In this document: positions 46,856-54,919 of the stretch, piece by piece
Numbering within the stretch: position 1 is the stretch's first letter
How the letters are laid out: each line of letters opens with the position of its first letter
NCBI GenBank assembly: GCA_964586835.1
Contig: CAZPIC010000005.1
Location: forward strand, 1-64,000
DNA length: 64,000 bases
DNA from: CAZLYF01 sp964586835
Lineage (GTDB): Bacteria > Bacillota > Clostridia > Christensenellales > Aristaeellaceae
Reading direction: 5' to 3'
Translations under genes and position numbers: made by a program
Notes under the pieces: model-generated
Database searches by the model: none
What the model was told of the DNA's origin: nothing
What the model saw: only the letters and a program-made list of their open reading frames with translations

Positions 46856-47310
46856 ATGTTCCTGCGCAAGAATTTCAACCGCAAAACTAGGCGCACTCAG
46901 CTCACGATCGTGTATGAAATCGAGGCATATAGGGAACAGCCAGGCACTAAACCATGCTCAGCACCGGTCACTTGGATGCTGCGGACAGGGAATGCGAGGA
47001 TCTGATCACTCATTTTGAGGAAGTCGCCAGACAGATAACGAAGTCTTGCCAGGAGAAAACCAGACTTATGTTTCTGGGACTCCATATGGACGAAATGATA
47101 GCGCTAGAGACGCAGGAAAGAAAAAATCCAACTATGTGGCATTGCGCAGGATCTACCATGAATTGAACCTGCATTGTTCATTCACAATAGGCAAGGAGTC
47201 AACCAGGCTGAGTATGACCACAACGTCATCTTCAAGCTCCGGGCATGCTCCGAGCGGCTTCATCCCTGCTCCAAGAAACAGGCTGATGAGGAAAAGGATC
47301 AGTATTGAAA
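46856..47310 (+). pseudogene. IS1634-family transposase remnant (5' part)
   Basis: Reading across all three forward frames recovers the N-terminal third of an IS1634-type transposase. It starts at ATG 46856 after TTTGGAGGTGTGGG with MFLRKNFNRKTRRTQLTIV. The HLDAADRECEDLITHFEEVARQ block follows in another frame, then KKKSNYVALRRIYHEL, then NRQGVNQAEYDHNVIF and HPCSKKQADEEKDQY. At least three frameshifts separate them. The similarity stops near 47310 and the DDE catalytic part is absent, so it is a dead, truncated copy. The family assignment is from remembered N-terminal patterns. Confidence 0.72.
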
Positions 47311-47429
47311 CAGGATGCGCGCGGCAGTGCCGGAAAAGGGAAGGGAAAAAGGACCAGGGTTGCCCTTTAGCGGGAGACGCGCGGGTAACCGACAAAGACA
47401 CCGGGCGTGTTCTCATCGCCTGCGGCATA

Positions 47430-48509
47430 TCAGCTGGAGGAGGCAGGCTTTCTCGCCAGAGAAATCAGCAGGAGGCAGATCAGCAGGGAAAAGGCAGGGA
47501 CCAGTGGGGGCGTCCGATACTCTTCATACACGCCCGAGGAGCCTGGGGGCGGCAGAGGGGATGGGTCATAGGGAAGCCCGTTTTGTTCCGCAAGCCCCCG
47601 TATGTTGAGAAGATGGATCACAGGCGTACCCTGGGCTGCATATTCGTAGATCAGCCCGCGGTCCGTGGTATCGGGGATGGGGGGAGGGGCTGACACGAGC
47701 CCGTTGGGAAAGCGAAGGCTATCGGCACCGATCCCCGCATTGACACTTGCGCCACCGATATTGACAAAGCAATGCACCGGATCCCCGTAAAGCGCCATCC
47801 GGGCTTTGGCGCTTGCAGCGAGGTCAGTTTCGCTGATCAGGGAAAATCCGTCGTCATCGGCGATGGACAGCATACGCTGCCTGGCATTTGGAAACAGGAG
47901 GTTCCCATCGCCCTGGTCAGAATCTCCGCCCAGGGAAACCGCAAGTATTTCGTACTCCAGCGCATCCGCTTGCCTTGCAGTCTCCAGAATCCTGACAACC
48001 GCCATCTCTGGCCTCGTCGCGCCGAACATGGAGGCCCCGTAGGATGCGATCACCTTGGGCACGAGGTCCATTTCATTCGCGGCAGCTACAGCGGCAAGGC
48101 AAAGCCCGGGGAAAGATCCGCTCATGCCAATGGCGACCACCTGCCCTGGCTGCAGACCTGCCTGATGATAATACTTGACGATCAGGGCAGCGAAATCCGG
48201 CTGCAGGGAGGTGCGCTTAGCCTGCACATCACCAAGTGAGGTGGTCAATTCGGTCCACTGAGGCCCAAGCAGTCCGGTCAGATTGATGTCTTCCGGTTCC
48301 ATCGTGATGCCTTCCCGGCGCATCACCTCGGTCACGGATTCCATAGCCCGAGCCATGCGCTGGGCAGCTGCCAGCTGCGTGTCTGCATATGGGAGGCGTG
48401 TGCGGGGGCGAATGAGAAGGCTGCCTCCCACTCCGGAAAGGGCGGTCAGAAGCGCCAGGACTGCGGGCAGTGGACGCAGCTTGATGCTCGGGAGGTCAAA
48501 GGATTTCAC
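47430..48509 (-). CDS. pgsW: Poly-gamma-glutamate system protein PgsW
   Basis: A 359-residue membrane-anchored protein of the PgsW family, encoded with PgsB and PgsC in several Firmicutes. It has an N-terminal span (about 14-32) and a C-terminal span (about 334-350). The body has family blocks VVAIGMSGSFPGLCLAA and VIASYGASMFGATRP. Its role in polyglutamate assembly is not well defined. The GTG start overlaps the pgsC stop (GTGA). It is the last gene of the operon, and no pgsA/capA follows. Confidence 0.87.
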   Translation of the reverse strand: MKSFDLPSIKLRPLPAVLALLTALSGVGGSLLIRPRTRLPYADTQLAAAQRMARAMESVTEVMRREGITMEPEDINLTGLLGPQWTELTTSLGDVQAKRTSLQPDFAALIVKYYHQAGLQPGQVVAIGMSGSFPGLCLAAVAAANEMDLVPKVIASYGASMFGATRPEMAVVRILETARQADALEYEILAVSLGGDSDQGDGNLLFPNARQRMLSIADDDGFSLISETDLAASAKARMALYGDPVHCFVNIGGASVNAGIGADSLRFPNGLVSAPPPIPDTTDRGLIYEYAAQGTPVIHLLNIRGLAEQNGLPYDPSPLPPPGSSGVYEEYRTPPLVPAFSLLICLLLISLARKPASSS

Positions 48510-48940
48510 CGTGCGTATACCATGAACAGGACCAGGCGAATCAGTGCTGCGGACAGCAGCACGCCCAGAAGCGTACGGAAGATGCCCTGTTTATACATGT
48601 CATTGGCAATCAGTCCCGGTACCACATGCCCGATGATCCGAAGATCCACAGGAGAAATGCCGGTCGTGCGAAGCAGGCTTTCCACCACCCAACCAGCTGT
48701 CAGTGAGATCATCATGGTCAGCATGAACCGTCTTCTCCCAAAAAGGATTACCCTCAGAGAGAGTGCCCGCATGAAGAGACAGACAGCTGCAGCCACGGTG
48801 AGGGTAGATACGAGCCTGAGCGGCTGCTCGAAAAACTGAGACAGGTAGCCAGCGGAAACCATGCCGCCCGCCAGAAGTCCAAGAACCTCGTACAGGATGA
48901 AACTGAGCAGCACGCTCAGCGCGATGGCGACGTCAGCCAT
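48506..48940 (-). CDS. pgsC: Poly-gamma-glutamate biosynthesis protein PgsC/CapC
   Basis: A 144-residue integral membrane protein with about four spans. The family features are GGMVSAGYLSQFFEQP early on and the IGHVVPGLIANDMYKQGI block near residue 105. PgsC works with the PgsB ligase at the membrane. The ATG at 48940 is preferred, as AAAGGGG lies six bases upstream; an ATG two codons earlier abuts that site. It overlaps the end of pgsB by eight bases. Confidence 0.92.
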   Translation of the reverse strand: MADVAIALSVLLSFILYEVLGLLAGGMVSAGYLSQFFEQPLRLVSTLTVAAAVCLFMRALSLRVILFGRRRFMLTMMISLTAGWVVESLLRTTGISPVDLRIIGHVVPGLIANDMYKQGIFRTLLGVLLSAALIRLVLFMVYAR

Positions 48941-50033
48941 GCACATCCCCTTTCTTCATAAGACCTCTGATGAGGGCAGCTCCTTCCCCCCGGATATTCC
49001 CGGCACAGAGGATCTGGCCAGGCTGGCTTTCGTTGTGAATCCAGGAAGAAACGTCGAGCACCGCTTCAGCCGGCAACGCGCAAACCCTGCGGAAAGTTCG
49101 GGCTGCCCTATGCTTGCTGTCTCCGATCACCCCAATCCGGACAGGCGGTCTGGCAGCAGTGCCCAGAAGGCGGGCAAAGGTACGCAGACGAAAGCTGCGG
49201 TCGGAACGGTGGTTGTAAAGGAGCGCGTATTCCCCGAGCTCTGCGCAGGAGGCCATGGCTAGTATAAAGCTATGCGGGTCGTTGGCCGAAAAAGCGTTGA
49301 TGATTTTTCTGCCCGCAACATAGAATTCGCCGGACATGCCGATATCCGGCTTCGTGCGCAGCATGCCCCGGATCGCGGTCTGCCTTGGCACACCCAGCTG
49401 ATTTGCCAGAGCAAGAACCAGCACCAGGTTTTCGTCATGCACGGGAAAAGAAAACGCTTGGACTTCCCTGGGCTCAGGGGGATCTTCCGGGGGGATGACG
49501 CGCGTTACATAAGTCGACAGCAGCGGGTCGCCCGTGATCAGGGTGCCGTCGCGAGGTACGGACAGGGAGAGTGTTCGGGCTGTTTCCTGGGGCGTACTGC
49601 CAATCTCTTCCACATGGTCAACATAGGTGTTGGTGATGACGGTATAGTGCGGGCGAATGAGTTTTTCCGCCATGAGCCACTGGTTTTCGGGATGGAGGGC
49701 CATGCATTCCACCACCACAGCCTGGGCTCCCCCCCTGACGGCGAAGCGGATGAAGGGGAGCTGTTCCAACATGTTTGCGGGGCGCTTCCCCCTGTGGGAT
49801 CGCTCCGTGCCGTCGGGCAAGATCCACTTCGCTTCTGATCCTGTGGTTTTGGCGAAGGCGGGCATTCCCGCCTCGTTGAGGGCGGAGGCGATCAACCGGG
49901 TTACACTGGTTTTGCCCCGGGTACCATTCACAAGGATACGCAGGGGAATTCTGTTCAGAGCACGTCTATGCAAGGTTTCTTCTGCAAGCCCCAGCAGCAA
50001 AATCAGCCCCAGAGCGACCACGATGATGTGCAT
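48933..50033 (-). CDS. pgsB: Poly-gamma-glutamate synthase PgsB/CapB
   Basis: A 366-residue ATP-dependent amide ligase related to Mur ligases that joins glutamate residues through their gamma-carboxylates. An N-terminal membrane segment (2-16) anchors it. The P-loop is LVNGTRGKTSVTR at 34-46. VVECMALHPENQWL and TNTYVDHVEEIGSTPQET are family blocks. Length is slightly below the usual 390-400 residues. It leads the pgsBCW operon. A candidate promoter lies at 50111-50139. Confidence 0.92.
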   Translation of the reverse strand: MHIIVVALGLILLLGLAEETLHRRALNRIPLRILVNGTRGKTSVTRLIASALNEAGMPAFAKTTGSEAKWILPDGTERSHRGKRPANMLEQLPFIRFAVRGGAQAVVVECMALHPENQWLMAEKLIRPHYTVITNTYVDHVEEIGSTPQETARTLSLSVPRDGTLITGDPLLSTYVTRVIPPEDPPEPREVQAFSFPVHDENLVLVLALANQLGVPRQTAIRGMLRTKPDIGMSGEFYVAGRKIINAFSANDPHSFILAMASCAELGEYALLYNHRSDRSFRLRTFARLLGTAARPPVRIGVIGDSKHRAARTFRRVCALPAEAVLDVSSWIHNESQPGQILCAGNIRGEGAALIRGLMKKGDVHG

Positions 50034-50110
50034 CTTTTCCCGGAACCAGCCCGTTCCGTAGCCCCTTTTTCGGTTTGTCGTCGGCCTTCATACAACCGCC
50101 GCCTTGCCAG

Positions 50111-50139
50111 AGTATAACCCTGTCCATCCTGACGCGCAA
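50111..50139 (-). promoter_or_regulatory. Candidate promoter of pgsBCW
   Basis: On the minus strand TATACT (50111-50116) is a five-of-six -10 box. A weak -35 (TTGCGC, 50134-50139) lies 17 bases upstream. It would give a leader of about 70 bases. Confidence 0.45.
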
Positions 50140-50225
50140 ATCAACGGCGTACCTACCATCCATTGAGCGCGAAAGGGGAATCGTGCCTGATGAAACAACG
50201 AGCGCGATGCTGTCATGCTCAGAGA

Positions 50226-51491
50226 ATGAAAAAGGAAGTCGTACCCATGAGAGCAAGAATGGAGGTCACAAAACAACACAAGGGCACAACCCAAAGGGGC
50301 AGGAGGGTTGAGAAGTTCGGTATTATGGATCGCTACTGCCAGAGCACAGGGCTAAGCAGATCAACGGCCAAGCGTTATCTGAGTTCCGGGACGCTGGGTG
50401 AGAAGAATGTACTGCGCATCGACAGACGGAAGAGTCGGCCAAGCAAAACCAGTCCAGCAGCCAAGGAGAAGCTGGTCTGGTGGTGGCGCGTCATGCTCAC
50501 GCCCTGCGGAAAGGTTTGAGTCGCACCCCTTCCCCAATGGATCACCTCATTAGAGAACCATGGGGAGCTGGTGCTCAACCAAGATGGCTGGACAAAGAGC
50601 GTACGGGAGGAACTGCTCAGCATGAGCGCCGCAACGGTGGACCGGTACTTGAAGGCTGAGCGAGAGCAGCTGAGCTTGAAAGGGATCAGCACGACTAAAC
50701 CGGGAGCGCTTCTGCGAAACAGCATCAAGATCCGCAAAGCAGGGGACGAGATGGAGGCGGAGCCGGGCTTCCTCGAGATGGAACCCGTGGCCCACTGCGG
50801 CCCGACCTTGAAGGGTGAGTTTTTAAGGACGCTGACCATGACCGATGGGATCATGGGATGGATCCAGCTGAGGGCGATACGCAACAACGCGCATGTACAC
50901 ATCCGCGCTGTGCTGGATGCTTCGCTGGACAGCATTCCCTTCCGGGTTCTGGGATTGGATTGTGGCAACGGCAGTGAGCTGATCAACTATTATGACGTAG
51001 TACGCTGGGCAGCAGGGAGAGACATCTATTTCACCCGAGCTCGGCCCTGCCAAAAGAACGACCCCGCGCATGTGGAGTCAAAAAACAACCCTGTGGTCCG
51101 CTGATTTGGCTTATACGACCGCTACGACACAGAGGAAGAACGAAAGACGTTGTCTGCGTTGTGGGAACTGGTCTGCTTGAAGATGAATGACTTCACCGCC
51201 ACGAGAAAGCCCGTCGGCTGGACGAAGGATGAGGTGGGCAGACGCAAGCGTGTCTATGATGCTCCGCAATCACCGATGGAGAGACTGCTTAACGCGGGGA
51301 TGTTGTCCGACCCTCAGGCCAGGGAGCTGAAACAACGCAGGGATGCGATCCATCCGGCGATGTTGACGCGCGAGATCGTGCGTTTACAAGACAAGCTGTC
51401 AGACCTTGCAAAAACAAAAACGGACGATTTGGTCATGAAGGTGGAAGAAGCGAAGGAACGTCGGTTGAAGAAGCGAAGGAACGTCGGTTGA
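50226..51491 (+). pseudogene. Integrase-core transposase, disrupted
   Basis: One continuous frame from ATG 50226 encodes an N-terminal helix-turn-helix region (STGLSRSTAKRYLSSG), then the catalytic core (GDEMEAEPGFLEMEPVAHCGP, LGLDCGNGSELINYYD, ARPCQKNDPAHVESKNN). It is interrupted by in-frame TGA at 50517-50519 and 51102-51104. The first two catalytic positions also look mutated: MEP where relatives have MDT, and CGNG where they have CDNG. A triplicated 23-base unit shifts the frame at the 3' end. It cannot make an active transposase. Confidence 0.78.
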
Positions 51492-51513
51492 AGAAGCGAA
51501 GGAACGTCGGTTG
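51445..51513 (+). repeat. Triplicated 23-base tandem repeat inside the IS
   Basis: The 23-base unit beginning AAGAAGCGAAGGAACG is present three times head to tail (51445-51467, 51468-51490, 51491-51513) with no mismatches. The copy at the left edge of the window has one unit at the equivalent place. The unit is not a multiple of three, so the expansion breaks the transposase C terminus. Confidence 0.92.
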
Positions 51514-51963
51514 AAGAAGCAGCAGGGAGGGGTGAAAGGGCTTGCTCTTTAGAAGTCTTTACGTTCAGCTTCCGACAGGCAAAAAACGGGACTCTGTTCT
51601 CCTCGGAAATGTTCCGCTTTCCAGATGGACAGGGAGCCTCTGCCGCCATGCGGGGCCAGCAAAGAGGCCAGCCCCGCTGGGGCTGATCCGGCTGAAAGCC
51701 TGGCACGGCGGCTTCTCCCCCTCCATCCTCGCGGAAATTTTCTGTCAGGCTCCGCTGATCTTCGCGCTCAAAGATTGTGAGGCATCGAGGATTTCTTTCG
51801 CGCTTAACTTGACATGAGGCACTTCGATCAGGCGGCCAGGAGCGTCATTTCAATCGTACACAGTCTGCTTAGGCCGGTTCGTGAGGGATGCAAAGCGCAG
51901 AAGGCAATCACCGCCTGTCCAAGTCAAGGTCATGCGGTTTTCTCATCTTCTTCAAATTCGGGC

Positions 51964-51992
51964 TTGACAAATGCCACCTTATCCCTTAGATA
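51964..51992 (+). promoter_or_regulatory. Promoter of the DUF3798 ABC operon
   Basis: TTGACA at 51964-51969 is a perfect -35. TAGATA at 51987-51992 lies 17 bases on, and the overlapping GATAAT (51989-51994) would give 19. The leader to the first gene is about 65-70 bases. The promoter lies outside the adjacent IS. Confidence 0.65.
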
Positions 51993-52066
51993 ATAGCATT
52001 ACTAATCGGGCTCAACCGCCATCCGGATGAACAATGCCCGGTCGTAAGAAAAAAAGGAGGACCCTA

Positions 52067-53198
52067 TGAAGAAACTGTTGGTGCTGATGCTGGCCCTCTC
52101 GCTGACGCTGGGGCTGATGTTGCCCGCTAGCGCGGATGCGCCCAAGTACAAGATTGCTGTCCTCACAGGTACCACTTCTCAAGGCGAGGAAGAGTATCGC
52201 GCTGCTGAGAAACTGGTCAGTATCCCGATGTGGTGATCACGGATACCTATCCGGACAACTTCTCCTCCGAAGTTGAGACCACCATCGGCAAACTGTTGCA
52301 GTTCGCCGAGGATCCTGAAGTGAAGGCCATCATCATGGTGCAGGCTGTGCAGGGCGCGACGGCTGCGTTCAGCAAGATCCGTGAGACACGGCCCGACATC
52401 CTGCTGATTGCAGGCGTCGCGGCAGAGGATCCGGCAGACATCGCAGGCGCAGCGGACGTGGTCATGAACACGGATGACCTCAACGGCGGCGTGCAGATCG
52501 TACAGACCGCTAAGGGCTGGGGATGCGAAGTGCTTGTCCACTATTCCTTTGCCCGCCACATGGGCTATGAGACCATCGTAGCTCGCTGGAACATCATGCA
52601 GGAAGAAGCTGAACTCGCCGGCATCGAGGCGGTGTTCCGCGACGCGCCTGACCCGCTCGGCGAAGGCGGGATGACCGGTTCCCAGACTTTCATCCTCTCT
52701 GACGTGCCTAAGGTCATGGAAGAGTATGCTGGCAAAAAGGTTGCCTTCTTTACCACCAACTGCGGCATGCAGGAAGCCCTGCAGGCAGCTGTTGTCAAAG
52801 AGGCGAATGCCTACTATCCCCTGCCCTGCTGCCCCAGCCCCTTCCATGCTTTCCCAGCTTCCCTGGGCCTTGGAGTATCCCCGGAAGACTACGGTGACAT
52901 CGAAGCTTACCTGGTCAAGATGGCAGTCAGGTTGGAGGAGCTCGGCGCGATTGACCGTGTATCCACCTGGCCTGTCCCCGTCAACATGAGCATGATCCTC
53001 GGTGGCTATGAATATGCTGTCAACTGGATTGAAAACGGCGGCGAAAAGACCGACAGGGAAAGCCTGACCGAAGCGTTGACCAAGGTTGCAGGGATCAATG
53101 CCCGGCTGAGCGAGTACGTGGATGCTGACGGCACTGAAGTGCCCAACTACTACATGGTTCTGTTTGATAACGTCAACTTCAGGGATTACCTGAAATAA
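52067..53198 (+). pseudogene. DUF3798 periplasmic-type binding protein, frameshifted
   Basis: The gene starts at ATG 52067 after AAAAAGGAGGACCCT, with a signal peptide (core LLVLMLALSLTLGLMLPASA) and the first DUF3798 block YKIAVLTGTTSQGEEEYRAAEKLV. The frame then breaks near 52218. It resumes as QYPDVVITDTYPDNFSSE in the frame that runs intact to 53198, with the blocks HYSFARHMGYETI, FFTTNCGMQEAL, CCPSPFHAFPASLG and TWPVPVNMS. One missing base (a C in a GTCCAG context) explains the break. Total length would be about 376 residues, normal for the family. It is either a recent null mutation, a programmed event or a sequencing error. It is the presumed binding protein of the ABC importer downstream. 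Confidence 0.8.
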
Positions 53199-53226
53199 TC
53201 GTTTAAAACGGTACCGGGACCATATA

Positions 53227-53258
53227 GGGGCCTGTCTGCTTTTCGGCCGGCAGGCCCC
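53227..53258 (+). promoter_or_regulatory. Intercistronic stem-loop after the DUF3798 gene
   Basis: GGGGCCTGTC (53227-53236) pairs with GGCAGGCCCC (53249-53258) with one T-G wobble around a 12-base loop. It lies in the gap before the ATPase gene and repeats the pattern found after the other binding-protein genes in this window. Confidence 0.6.
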
Positions 53259-53314
53259 ATGCCACTACGTCATCCGCGGCGATTTCCCTGCCGTGGTTCT
53301 CAAGAGGGGGCGAT

Positions 53315-54919
53315 TTGGTTTTGTCATCAGAGCACATCCTTGAGATGAACGGCATTTCCAAGCGATATGGCGAAAGCGCTGTACTGCAAGACGTGACGCT
53401 GAAAATCCGAAAGGGAGAGATTCACGCTCTTGTCGGCGAAAACGGTGCAGGCAAGTCCACCCTGATGAATATCCTTTTTGGCATGCCGGTGATTCATGCA
53501 ACTGGCGGCTTTTATGGAGAGGTCCTTGTCAATGGGCAGCCATCGGACATTCTCTCTCCACAGGAGGCAATGGCCCAGGGGATTGGCATGGTGCATCAGG
53601 AGTTTATGCTGATCCCCGGATTCACTGTGACAGAAAACATCAAGCTGAATCGGGAGATCTCCCGCCCCAATCTGATCAGCCGCATCCTGGGAAAGGAACT
53701 GGAATCTCTGGACCCTGCCGCCATGGCGGCGGACGCGCGCAGGGCTCTGGACAGCGTAGGGGTTTCTATCTCACAGGAAGCCATTGTGAGAACGTTGCCG
53801 GTAGGCTATATGCAGTTTGTGGAGATTGCGCGCGAGATTGACAAGACCGGCGTAAGGCTTCTGGTGTTTGATGAACCTACAGCAGTGCTGACGGAGAGCG
53901 AAGCGGACCAGCTGATCGAGGTGATGAGGTCCATTGCTGCAAGTGGGATCGCCATCATCTTTATTACCCATCGCCTCAACGAGGTGATGAAGGCTGCGGA
54001 CACCGTAACGATCCTGAGAGATGGAAAGCTTGTGGGCAGCAAGCCCATTGGTGAAACCTCCCTGCTGGAAATGGCTGGCATGATGATTGGCCGTGGCAGC
54101 GAAGGCCTTGTCGTCCCGCCACCCCGGTCACAGGCGCTGAGCGGGCGCGTAGCCCTCCAGGTCAGGGACCTTCATGTGGACATGCCGGGAGAAACCATTC
54201 GCGGCGTTAACCTGGACATCATGGAGGGTGAAATCATCGGTGTAGGCGGACTGGCAGGCCAGGGCAAGGTAGGCTTACCCAATGGCGTGATGGGCCTCTA
54301 TCCTGCCACCGGGTCAGCGACGCTGTATGGGGAATCCCTCCCTCTGAACGATCCGGAAGCGGCGTTACGCCGTGGCATGAGCATGGTCAGCGAGGACCGC
54401 CGTGGCGTGGGGCTCCTGCTGGAGGAAGCGATCGAGGACAATATTGCCTTCAACGCCATACAGATTAAAAAGCAGTTTCTCACAGGCGTTGGGGTGTTTC
54501 GAATCAAGTCTACACGCCGAATACGGGACTATGCAAGGAAGATGATTACAGAGCTCGATATCCGCTGTCAGTCGCCCACGCAGGCGGTTGCAACGCTCTC
54601 CGGCGGTAACCAGCAGAAGGTCTGTATCGCCCGGGCTTTGGCGCTGGAGCCACGCTTTCTGTTTGTGTCCGAACCCACGCGGGGCATCGACATCGGCGCA
54701 AAAACGCTGGTCCTTGACACGTTGGTGCGCCTCAACCGTGAGCAGGGTCTCACCATTGTGATGGTTTCCAGTGAACTGATGGAGCTGCGTTCCGTCTGTG
54801 ATCGCATTGTGATTGTAGCGGAGGGCAAGGTAGTGGATATCCTCAGGCCGGACAGCCCGGACGAACATTTCGGCCTTGCGATGAGCGGCATCAGGGCAGG
54901 GGAGGGACAGGCAGGATGA
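53315..54919 (+). CDS. ABC transporter ATP-binding protein (RbsA/MglA-like) of the DUF3798 system
   Basis: A 534-residue double ATPase. The first half has GENGAGKSTLMN, then a degenerate signature (LPVGYMQFVEIAREI) and Walker B LLVFDEPTAVLTESEADQ. The second half has a degenerate P-loop (GGLAGQGKVGLPNGVMG), a perfect LSGGNQQKVCIARAL signature and FVSEPTRGIDIGA. The start is taken as TTG 53315 after AGAGGGGGCGA; TTG 53321 is an alternative. The stop overlaps the next start (ATGA). It energises the two downstream permeases. Confidence 0.9.
   Translation: MVLSSEHILEMNGISKRYGESAVLQDVTLKIRKGEIHALVGENGAGKSTLMNILFGMPVIHATGGFYGEVLVNGQPSDILSPQEAMAQGIGMVHQEFMLIPGFTVTENIKLNREISRPNLISRILGKELESLDPAAMAADARRALDSVGVSISQEAIVRTLPVGYMQFVEIAREIDKTGVRLLVFDEPTAVLTESEADQLIEVMRSIAASGIAIIFITHRLNEVMKAADTVTILRDGKLVGSKPIGETSLLEMAGMMIGRGSEGLVVPPPRSQALSGRVALQVRDLHVDMPGETIRGVNLDIMEGEIIGVGGLAGQGKVGLPNGVMGLYPATGSATLYGESLPLNDPEAALRRGMSMVSEDRRGVGLLLEEAIEDNIAFNAIQIKKQFLTGVGVFRIKSTRRIRDYARKMITELDIRCQSPTQAVATLSGGNQQKVCIARALALEPRFLFVSEPTRGIDIGAKTLVLDTLVRLNREQGLTIVMVSSELMELRSVCDRIVIVAEGKVVDILRPDSPDEHFGLAMSGIRAGEGQAG

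Larger units (their letters stand above)
50183..51823 (+). mobile_element. Integrase-core insertion sequence, near full length but inactive (copy 2)
   Basis: The element carries a transposase frame between imperfect terminal inverted repeats. The left end GTGCCTGATGAAACAACGAG near 50183 and the reverse complement of the right end (GTGCCTCATGTCAAGTTAAG, ending near 51822) share GTGCCT, ATG, AA and then AGCGCGA. No clear target-site duplication is visible. The 3' part matches the relic at 57-755 in the same orientation. It separates pgsBCW from the DUF3798 operon. Confidence 0.7.

Noticed and set aside
50517..51104. In-frame TGA codons in the transposase as possible recoding (TGA read as an amino acid)
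   Set aside because: TGA is the normal stop of many intact genes in the window (for example both permeases of the DUF3798 system). The transposase has also lost catalytic residues, so simple decay explains it.
57..51823. Active composite transposon bounded by the two IS copies
   Set aside because: Both copies are inactive, the left one is truncated and no target duplications are visible. Only a historical role can be suggested.
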